Positions 25,381-32,671 of a stretch of DNA of 64,000 nucleotides are shown here, piece after piece. The stretch is from Chitinophaga sp. Lineage in GTDB: Bacteria; Bacteroidota; Bacteroidia; Chitinophagales; Chitinophagaceae. The notes under the pieces are model-generated. The model had not been told where the DNA came from and did no database searches. It saw only the letters and a program-made list of their open reading frames with translations. Each line of letters begins with the position of its first letter. Position 1 is the first letter of the stretch. A program made the translations under genes and the position numbers. Where the stretch lies: contig NZ_JAFAIX010000012.1 of the NCBI RefSeq assembly GCF_019236475.1, positions 744,001 through 808,000 on the forward strand. Reading direction: 5' to 3'.

Positions 25381-26705
25381 TGAACATCATGAAAAAATTT
25401 GCTTTATATACACTGCTGGCAATCGCTGCGATCGCCTGTAAAAAATCTTCCGATCCTTTTATGGAGGACCCGGATAAAAGACTGATCCAGCGCCTGGGTG
25501 AGAATATGCAGTTACTCACCAGCTCCCAATATGGCTGGAAAGCGACCATCTATCCAAAAGGAGGAAAAGGATTCTATTATTATTTCAAGTTTAATAATGA
25601 CAATTCAGTGGATATGCTGGGTGATTTCAATACCACTACTGCTACCACTGTTAAAACCTCTACTTTCCGCCTGAAAGCATTGCAATGGCCCACACTGATA
25701 TTCGATACCTATGGCTATATCCATCTGCCGAGTGATCCGGCGCCAGGTGTTAGCGGAGGTACTGCGGGTGCAGGCCTGCAATCCGACTACCAGTTCATGA
25801 TGGATAAAATGGTAGGTGATACTTTTTATTTAATCGGTATGGATAAGGGAAACCTTATGACCATGGTCAAAATGACTGCTGCTGAACAACAAGATGTTCT
25901 CGCCGGAAAAATTGCTGACCGTATGGCCGATATCACGCCATTCGTTGCGGCAAATCAGTTCCCGTACATCACTTTCAAAGATGGCACCAAAGCAGACGCT
26001 GCTATCAATATCAGTACCCGCAGAATAAGACTCGGCTATGCAGCAGATGCCAATACCGCTGTTAGCAAAAACAGAGGATTCGCTTATACTCCTTATGGTA
26101 TTATCCTGGACTCTGCGTTTGTTTATAATGGTTTCTCTATTCGCGAGCTGATCTGGGATGCCACCAAAAAAAGCTACTATGCTAAAAATGGAAGTGAGAT
26201 ACTCTATTTGCAGAATGGTAGCACGCCGGTAGTTCCACTGAAATTGGTATATGGCCCTGGTAAAGATTATACAGCCATTGAGTATAATGCTAGTGCCCTG
26301 AAAGGTACGCTGGGTACCGACTTTGACCCATTGTACACACAGTGTCTCAATACGTTAAAAACAAATGGTTATAATCTGACCCTCATCCGTATGATTCAAA
26401 ATGTGGACCTTTCTTATACACTGCGCTTTACCTTTAACAACGGTACGACCTCCTATAACGCAGACGTATACTACAAAACGTCCAAAAACGCAGACGGATC
26501 TACGAAGTTTATATTCGATGGTGCAAACGGTAATGCCACTAGCTTCCTGGCTCCAGGTTTTGCCGGTGTGCGCAACTACTTTGAGTCCAATGCATTCAAT
26601 ATTTCCTGGGTAGCTAATACTATCCCTGGTTCTACTTTGATTCTCGGTGCATTTGTAAAATCTACCGATGCCACACAGTTCTTCTACGGAGTTGTTGGTA
26701 ACTAA
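25380..26705 (+). CDS. DUF4302 lipoprotein
   Basis: A 441-residue lipoprotein with signal peptide MKKFALYTLLAIAAIACKKS after a short MNI. The early segment EDPDKRLIQRLGENMQLLTS and QYGWKATIYPKGGKGFYYYF is the start of the DUF4302 family, which occurs with SusC/SusD and the HExxH lipoprotein. The function is unknown; by context it is a surface protein of the uptake system. The start codon overlaps the upstream stop (TAATG), showing translational coupling. A strong terminator follows, so this ends the operon. Confidence 0.87.
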   Translation: MNIMKKFALYTLLAIAAIACKKSSDPFMEDPDKRLIQRLGENMQLLTSSQYGWKATIYPKGGKGFYYYFKFNNDNSVDMLGDFNTTTATTVKTSTFRLKALQWPTLIFDTYGYIHLPSDPAPGVSGGTAGAGLQSDYQFMMDKMVGDTFYLIGMDKGNLMTMVKMTAAEQQDVLAGKIADRMADITPFVAANQFPYITFKDGTKADAAINISTRRIRLGYAADANTAVSKNRGFAYTPYGIILDSAFVYNGFSIRELIWDATKKSYYAKNGSEILYLQNGSTPVVPLKLVYGPGKDYTAIEYNASALKGTLGTDFDPLYTQCLNTLKTNGYNLTLIRMIQNVDLSYTLRFTFNNGTTSYNADVYYKTSKNADGSTKFIFDGANGNATSFLAPGFAGVRNYFESNAFNISWVANTIPGSTLILGAFVKSTDATQFFYGVVGN

Positions 26706-26730
26706 CAAAAGAGAGTAGCATCTAAATATA

Positions 26731-26768
26731 AAGAAGGTCTTCCTGGCAACAGGAAGACCTTCTTTCAT
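26731..26768 (+). terminator. Strong rho-independent terminator of SusCD operon
   Basis: A 15-bp perfect stem (26731-26745 with 26750-26764) closed by a GCAA tetraloop. T-rich sequence follows. Confidence 0.93.
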
Positions 26769-26810
26769 TTATGCGTTTCTTTTATTATCTTATCTGTAAA
26801 ATTCCACCGT

Positions 26811-27416
26811 ATGAAATATTACGCTGCCTTATTATTGCTGTTAGCTTGTAACCCCTCTCCCAACCCAGTAGACACCATGAAGCAGGAATTGATGGCTATC
26901 TACCGAAATGATCAACTATACAGAGAAGAACTAACGAAGTCATCCACAAACTGGCATCTCTGGAAAAAACAAGATAGCTTGGATGCCATCAATCTCAAAC
27001 GAGTGATAGTCATCCTTGATTCCATGGGGAATCCTGGCCGTAAACGCTACGGTGATACCGCCTCACAGACTTGCTTCCTCGTTATCCAACATGCAGATTC
27101 CGCTGCACAGGAAAAATATTTACCCCTGTTTGAACAGGCGGCAAAAACAGGAAACCTGGAATGGAAAACAGTTGTTAAGATGATAGATCGCTTGCAATTG
27201 GCAAAATCAGGTACACAACGCTATGGGACACAATATTCCCCCATCAAAGACCCCAAAACAGGCTACAATACTGATAAATACCAACTATCCCCCATTGAAG
27301 ATGAGATCAATGTAGATAAACGTCGGCAGGAAGTAGGCCTTCCTCCTCTTGCAATAGATGCTAAAAGATTTGGTGTGGACTACAAAGGCCCTGCCGATAG
27401 TGCCCGCCTACATTAA
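26811..27416 (+). CDS. Small lipoprotein, DUF6624-like
   Basis: A 201-residue protein with a lipoprotein signal (MKYYAALLLLLACNPSPNP). The mature part is helical, then has DTASQTCFLVIQHAD and the segment RYGTQYSPIKDP, followed by DEINVDKRRQEVGLPPL. This pattern is found in a group of small hypothetical Bacteroidota proteins (DUF6624-like). No function is known. It is the last rightward gene here; its stop overlaps the end of the convergent MBL gene by 4 bases. Confidence 0.7.
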   Translation: MKYYAALLLLLACNPSPNPVDTMKQELMAIYRNDQLYREELTKSSTNWHLWKKQDSLDAINLKRVIVILDSMGNPGRKRYGDTASQTCFLVIQHADSAAQEKYLPLFEQAAKTGNLEWKTVVKMIDRLQLAKSGTQRYGTQYSPIKDPKTGYNTDKYQLSPIEDEINVDKRRQEVGLPPLAIDAKRFGVDYKGPADSARLH

Positions 27417-28399
27417 AGTGGATAAGCGTAAGTTTCCGCTACCCATTCAAAGGCATCTCCCACTTTACGTACATGACCTACTCCAGGCCATGGCAGGTGA
27501 TATGCAAAAACGGCTGCGCCGGACTCGGCTAAACGCTTCAATACCTTTTTTCGTGTAGCCGCTGCTTGATGTAAATCCGTGTCGCCATTGAATCCCCAGT
27601 CAGGGTGTGCGAACAGTAATACATCGGAGTGAATAAGGTCTGCAATGTGCACGATCTCCTGACCGCCAGAGGAAATATGCGTGAGGGTATGCCCAGGAGT
27701 ATGACCTGGTGCAATTTCCAGACGGATACAATCAAACAATGTTTGACCATCTTCGAAAAGCTGCAGTTTAGGCTTAATAGTGCGGAAAGTCTTCTGTGTG
27801 GCTAACGTGAAGGTGTGCAGCAGGGCTTTGTCTTCAAAGGTGGATTTGGAAAAATCTTGCGCAGGCGCCATCCAAAACTCATGTTCTATCCGGGAGAGAT
27901 AAACGGTGGCGTTGGGGAAATTCAACTGTCCATCTGCGGTTATCAATCCGCCCACATGGTCCGGGTGTCCATGGGAAATAACGATAGCATCGATGGCTTC
28001 TGGCTGTATGCCGGCATCCGCAAGCGATTGCAGCAACCATCCTGAGTTTTTACCAAAGGCAGGTCCCACACCCGTGTCTACCAAAATCACTTTATCTTTC
28101 TTCTTCACTACCAGCATGTTTATGGCCAGGTCTACGTGATCTGTAGGACGGAAGTTTTTCTTCAGCAAATCATCTACCTGTTTGCGGGGAACGCCTGGCG
28201 CAAAATTAGGCTGCACCTTATCCATATGGACAAATCCATCTGTAACGGTGAAGAGCTCCAAATCGCCCAGTGTAAAACGGTGAAAAGGCCGATTGTTGAA
28301 GTCTTTCTTTTCAGTTACGGAGGCTAACAGCTTGGTCAATGGAAGTGCTGTACCAACTCCTGCCAAAATCATGTTTCTGATTAATGATCTTCTATTCAT
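27413..28399 (-). CDS. MBL-fold metallohydrolase, exported
   Basis: A 328-residue protein from ATG 28399 (MNRRSLIRNMILAG). The N-terminus resembles a Sec or Tat-like signal (MILAGVGTALPLTKLLASV). The metallo-beta-lactamase motif HGHPDHVGG lies near residue 139, with LVDTGVG before it, GHTPGHTLTHI and a later HIADLIHSD for the remaining ligands. Likely a periplasmic hydrolase with two metal ions, possibly a lactonase or esterase; the substrate is unknown. A TTG eight codons upstream is a less likely start. It is a single-gene unit. Confidence 0.88.
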   Translation of the reverse strand: MNRRSLIRNMILAGVGTALPLTKLLASVTEKKDFNNRPFHRFTLGDLELFTVTDGFVHMDKVQPNFAPGVPRKQVDDLLKKNFRPTDHVDLAINMLVVKKKDKVILVDTGVGPAFGKNSGWLLQSLADAGIQPEAIDAIVISHGHPDHVGGLITADGQLNFPNATVYLSRIEHEFWMAPAQDFSKSTFEDKALLHTFTLATQKTFRTIKPKLQLFEDGQTLFDCIRLEIAPGHTPGHTLTHISSGGQEIVHIADLIHSDVLLFAHPDWGFNGDTDLHQAAATRKKVLKRLAESGAAVFAYHLPWPGVGHVRKVGDAFEWVAETYAYPL

Positions 28400-28505
28400 C
28401 TGTTTTGTACAATTTGTGACCAAAGGTATCTGACCCTATTATGATTGACAAGTAGGTACCAAAAAGTACCCTACTTACTAAAAAGTAACTATTATTGAAA
28501 ATCAA

Positions 28506-28536
28506 TATAAAAGGCCCCCCTGAAAACAGGAAGGCC
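28506..28536 (-). terminator. Terminator of the GH31 operon
   Basis: On the minus strand, GGCCTTCCTG (28527-28536) pairs with CAGGGGGGCC (28513-28522) using two G-U pairs, with a TTTT loop, followed by TTTTAT. It lies 10 bases after the GH31 stop. Confidence 0.85.
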
Positions 28537-28546
28537 GTTTCCCTAT

Positions 28547-31018
28547 TTATAAATCCACGTTAATAACCTGATTGGAATAGGCAATAACCATTTGCACTAC
28601 TTGGCAACTGTCGGCGGCAATACTTGACCCCTGTGGATCAAACCTGGAAATGGGCGACAAAAAGGAATAACCGGAAACCTCCAAGGGCATTGGCTTTCCA
28701 TTCACCTTCACCTGCTGTAAGGCATTAAATCCATGCAGGATCAGTTTTACATAGTGAAATTTGCTGTCCAGATTTCCTGTTTTTTCTTCCAGGGTAATTT
28801 TGCGGGCGGTTGGCTGATAAGTAATACGACGTTGGTAAAATGTACCTTTTTCATAATCAAAGCTCTCTCCGTCATCTTCATAATACACAAATGAGTGATC
28901 GTCATCACCCTTGTACACATGAAGGGACAGGGTATCAGTGGGTTGCTCCGATGTACTTTGTACAAGGGATTGCATAGGGATGATACTGCTGCCTTTGACA
29001 TAAACCGGTAGCGCCTTGGTGCTCAAAGCAGTTATATATTCCTGGCCACCAGACCGAATGGTATCGTTATACAAATCATACCATTTGCCAGCGGGAAAAT
29101 ATATACTGCCAAAGGAGGAGGTGCTCTCGAACGGTGCTACTAGAAAGGCATCTCCAAAAAGATATTCATTTTGAAAACGGGTATCATAAATTTTATTGTC
29201 GAAGGTATTATCGATGGCTAAAGTGCGCATGACAGGGAGACCGCTAACAGTAGCTTCATACATTTTGCTGTAGATATATGGCAGCAGGTGATAACGTAGG
29301 TTGATATAATTTCGGGAGATTTCCAACGCTTCTTCACCGAAAGCCCATGGCTCGGCTGATTTCGTGTTCACCTGCGTATGATTCCTGAAATAAGGAATAA
29401 ATGCACCAATCTGCATCCAACGGGTATACAGACTTACAGATGGATTACCCGTAAATCCGCCTACATCCATTCCTGCAAAAGCAAAACCACTGACACCCAA
29501 GCTATTCAGCAACCGTATTCCCAATAACATATGATCTTCTTCTGCGCGGTTATCGCCCGTCCAGATGGCGCTATAACGCTGCGATCCAGCATAGGCAGCA
29601 CGGGTAAGTAAGAAAGGTCGTTTTTTCAGCTCCTCTCTTGCGCCTTCATAAGAGGCCCTGGCCATTTCCAGCCCATACACATTATGCGCCTGTAAGTGCG
29701 ACACGGGATTGCCTTCAAAATTGAACAGCACATTATCAGGCATTTTCTGCCCCCAGGTGGCTATTTCATTCATATCATTCCAGATGCCGGTCACACCGTT
29801 ACGGATATACGATTTGATTTCTTTTTTCCACCAATCACGTCCGCGGATACTCGTGAAATCAGGGAAATGACACCATCCTGGCCAAACCTGCCCAGTGTAA
29901 TATTGTCCGTCACTGTATTTGATGAAAATATCTTCCTGTTTGCCACTTTCGTAAGCAGCATAACCTTGTTCTACTTTAATTCCCGGGTCCACGATGACGG
30001 TTAGATGCAGTCCCATGGCCCGTAGTTTATCTGCCATCCCTTTGGGATCTGGGAATCGCTCTTTATTCCAAGTGAATAGTTTGTACGCATCCATGTAGTG
30101 GATGTCTAGGGTGATGCCATCGGCGGGTATTTTCTTTTCTCGGAGTGTTTGTGCAATCCGCATGACTTCTGTTTCGGGATAATAGCTATACCTATTTTGC
30201 TGGTATCCCAGGCTCCATTGAGGCGGCAGCGGCGTTCTGCCAGTGAGCGCAGTATAGGAAGAGATGATGTCTGCCAATCGGGTATGATAAATGAAATAGT
30301 AATTCATCTCTCCACCCCTGGCGCCAAAGGAAGAAAAACGATTATTACTCGCGCCAAAATTGAATTCTGTGCGGAAGGTATTGTCCAGGAAGATGCCGTA
30401 ATTCAGATGGTGATGAATCCCAATATAGAAGGGAATCGTAGCGTAAATTGGATCGCTGTTGACGGCATATCCAAATATATCGGAATTCCAATTCGTATAG
30501 GCTTCCCCTTTACGATCCAGATTACCGGTTTTTTCTCCAAGACCAATAAATCGCTCTTGCTCCTGCATTTTCTTGTAGGTGGTCACATTTTCCTGTACCC
30601 AGGAAGTGGTGAGCCCTGGCTCATCTTCATTGATCACTTCGCCGGAAAGCGTTAGGAAATGGATAGCAAATGGTGATTTATGAATGACAACCTGTAGCGA
30701 GTCCGTAAGGATTTTGAGAGACACGTTGTCCTCGGTGATGCTCGCTTTCACCTTTTGTGGCGTAGCGGTAACGGCGTAAGAAAAATCCCGGGGAAGTAGC
30801 TGTTTATCCATGCGTACACGAATAACTGCCGCGCTGTATACCGTAACATGGGCATACGCATTATCGAGCATGATGTCAACAGAAGATCCGTTGATAGTAG
30901 CCTTTTTGATATTCCCCGCAGTGCGGACGGGCTGTTGTGCGGCCGCTTGCAGACTGGCCAATAAGAGCAAGCCTACGGCAATATGCCTGCAATGACGCAG
31001 CATTTTAGCGGTATACAT
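28547..31018 (-). CDS. GH31 alpha-glucosidase
   Basis: A secreted GH31 enzyme of about 823 residues. The N-terminal beta domain is followed by the catalytic barrel (about 235-590). The nucleophile Asp is in TGIWNDMNEI and the acid/base Asp in AIWTGDNRA; the substrate-binding segments are LDIHYMDAYKLFTWNKE and FAGMDVGGF. C-terminal beta domains follow. It should release glucose from alpha-glucans or oligosaccharides; alpha-xylosidase cannot be excluded by eye. It is the enzyme of the SusC/SusD locus upstream. The frame opens at 31057, but that start lies within a terminator hairpin; ATG at 31018 or 31003 (MLRHCRHIAVGLLLLAS) fits the signal peptide. Confidence 0.9.
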   Translation of the reverse strand: MYTAKMLRHCRHIAVGLLLLASLQAAAQQPVRTAGNIKKATINGSSVDIMLDNAYAHVTVYSAAVIRVRMDKQLLPRDFSYAVTATPQKVKASITEDNVSLKILTDSLQVVIHKSPFAIHFLTLSGEVINEDEPGLTTSWVQENVTTYKKMQEQERFIGLGEKTGNLDRKGEAYTNWNSDIFGYAVNSDPIYATIPFYIGIHHHLNYGIFLDNTFRTEFNFGASNNRFSSFGARGGEMNYYFIYHTRLADIISSYTALTGRTPLPPQWSLGYQQNRYSYYPETEVMRIAQTLREKKIPADGITLDIHYMDAYKLFTWNKERFPDPKGMADKLRAMGLHLTVIVDPGIKVEQGYAAYESGKQEDIFIKYSDGQYYTGQVWPGWCHFPDFTSIRGRDWWKKEIKSYIRNGVTGIWNDMNEIATWGQKMPDNVLFNFEGNPVSHLQAHNVYGLEMARASYEGAREELKKRPFLLTRAAYAGSQRYSAIWTGDNRAEEDHMLLGIRLLNSLGVSGFAFAGMDVGGFTGNPSVSLYTRWMQIGAFIPYFRNHTQVNTKSAEPWAFGEEALEISRNYINLRYHLLPYIYSKMYEATVSGLPVMRTLAIDNTFDNKIYDTRFQNEYLFGDAFLVAPFESTSSFGSIYFPAGKWYDLYNDTIRSGGQEYITALSTKALPVYVKGSSIIPMQSLVQSTSEQPTDTLSLHVYKGDDDHSFVYYEDDGESFDYEKGTFYQRRITYQPTARKITLEEKTGNLDSKFHYVKLILHGFNALQQVKVNGKPMPLEVSGYSFLSPISRFDPQGSSIAADSCQVVQMVIAYSNQVINVDL

Positions 31019-31036
31019 GAGCAAAATATTATGGGA

Positions 31037-31078
31037 AGAAAAAACAGCTACCGACATCGTGGAAACTGTCGGTAGCTG
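31037..31078 (-). terminator. Intercistronic terminator after SusD
   Basis: A perfect 12-bp stem (CAGCTACCGACA at 31045-31056 with its complement at 31067-31078), 10-base loop. On the minus strand it is followed by a T-run (31039-31044). It lies between SusD and GH31, so it lowers GH31 expression relative to the SusCD pair. Confidence 0.88.
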
Positions 31079-31086
31079 CGAGGATA

Positions 31087-32643
31087 TTAGTATCCTGGGT
31101 TTTGGGTTAAGTTTTTATTTACTGCCAGATCGCGGGTAGGAATCGGGAAGAGCAGGTATTTTGGATCATCCTTTGACTTCAACTGCCATGGATCAAGGAA
31201 CTTACCGAAACGGATCAGATCCTGTCTGCGCCAGCCTTCCCAATACAATTCGCGGCCTCTTTCATCCAGGAGTCCCTGTAAGTCGATGCCTGCTACAGCA
31301 GAGGCGCCACGTTGTACACGGATGGTATTAACAATTGCCAGTGCGCCTGGTGCATTACCTATTCTCAGCATGGCCTCCGCCTGCATCAGCAATACATCCG
31401 CATAACGGAAGAATACATAATCATTGCTGGCATCGTTACCATCTTTTGCACTAGCGGATGTCATGAAATCAGGAGGATATTTAATAACACGAATACCTGT
31501 TACTTCTAGGTTGTTGCCGGTTTCTTTGAGTTGTACATCTGGAGTGAAAGCCAGCGGATTGCCTTTTCTGTCTTTCAGTGCTGTACCATTTTGATCGTAC
31601 TGCTGGCCGATCAGGAAGCCTACGCGTAAACCGGAAATATTGGTAACCCCTTGATAAGCGGTCCCCTTGCGGATATCGGTGTTTTCAAATTTGTTGTAGA
31701 AATCTGAAAGCGTCGCGAAGCCATTCCAGCCGCTAGGATTTTGGTTATAGTGTAAGGTGAATTTCCAACGGGCATAGGTAGCGTTACCACTGCGTGCTGT
31801 ACTCAGGTTCGGACCATTCTGCTGCGTGAAAATGTTCTCTGTAGATTTAATATCGTTATCGTAGGAGAAATTATCGAAGTAGTTATTAGCAAGACTATAT
31901 CCTCCCGGTCCACTGATGATATCATTTGCATAGGAAAGTACCTGTTGCATATCACCAGGGGCGAAAGTGGGACTTTGTCTGTTCAGGAATGCGCCTTTAT
32001 TGAGATAGCATTTCATGAGCAGGAATCTGGCCGCATCTTTATTGGCTACATAGGCTGGAGTGGCAGGTCTGTCGCCCAAATCAGGCATGATCGCTTTCAA
32101 CTCCGCGATGATGTAATCCATCGCTTCTTGCGTTTTCATGACTCTGGGTGCATTCAGTAGGGTATCCTGCGGATTTCTGAACGGAACTTGTCCCCAGAGA
32201 TCCACTGTGGTGTACATAGACAATGCCCGGAGAAAGCGTGCTTGCGCAATCTGCGATGCATTAGGGCGGAAGTTCAGCACATTGGTAGCTGCAAACTGCA
32301 ATTGAAGCAAACTGGTAAAAGTATTTTGTACATGCGCATGATCTGGTGTCCAGCTATGTTCATGTAATGCGCGCCATACGCCATTATCGTCCCAGTCGCC
32401 GGCGCGGGTAGGACCTACTGCCTCGTCAGTGGTCATCACAGACATGCCCCAACTATTGGAGAAGTCCTGGTAAGGCATCTGCAATCCGTCGTAGGCATTT
32501 TGCAGCAATGATTTGGCGGTGATAACGGAATCTGCTTGTCCCTTGGTGAGGGAAGAGCCCAGTTCCTCTTTGAGGGAGCAAGCGGTGAAACTCATACTGA
32601 TGGCCACCGCAGCAAAAGCAGTTCGGATGATATGTTTAGTCAT
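31087..32643 (-). CDS. SusD/RagB outer-membrane lipoprotein
   Basis: A 518-residue lipoprotein (MTKHIIRTAFAAVAISMSFT, then AC at the lipobox). SusD features: NVLNFRPNASQIAQARFLRA with LSMYTTVDLWGQVPF, ARFLLMKCYLNKGAF, and the C-terminal FFRYADVLLMQAEAMLRIGN and GRELYWEGWRRQDLIRFGKF. It binds the glycan at the surface together with SusC. It lies 29 bases after SusC and is followed by a strong terminator before the GH31 gene. Confidence 0.95.
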   Translation of the reverse strand: MTKHIIRTAFAAVAISMSFTACSLKEELGSSLTKGQADSVITAKSLLQNAYDGLQMPYQDFSNSWGMSVMTTDEAVGPTRAGDWDDNGVWRALHEHSWTPDHAHVQNTFTSLLQLQFAATNVLNFRPNASQIAQARFLRALSMYTTVDLWGQVPFRNPQDTLLNAPRVMKTQEAMDYIIAELKAIMPDLGDRPATPAYVANKDAARFLLMKCYLNKGAFLNRQSPTFAPGDMQQVLSYANDIISGPGGYSLANNYFDNFSYDNDIKSTENIFTQQNGPNLSTARSGNATYARWKFTLHYNQNPSGWNGFATLSDFYNKFENTDIRKGTAYQGVTNISGLRVGFLIGQQYDQNGTALKDRKGNPLAFTPDVQLKETGNNLEVTGIRVIKYPPDFMTSASAKDGNDASNDYVFFRYADVLLMQAEAMLRIGNAPGALAIVNTIRVQRGASAVAGIDLQGLLDERGRELYWEGWRRQDLIRFGKFLDPWQLKSKDDPKYLLFPIPTRDLAVNKNLTQNPGY

Positions 32644-32671
32644 GGTGTTTTCTTTTTAGGTGAATGGTTGA

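Noticed and set aside
16675..26705. Polysaccharide utilisation locus
   Set aside because: SusC/SusD are present, but no glycoside hydrolase or lyase is; called an uptake operon of unknown substrate instead.
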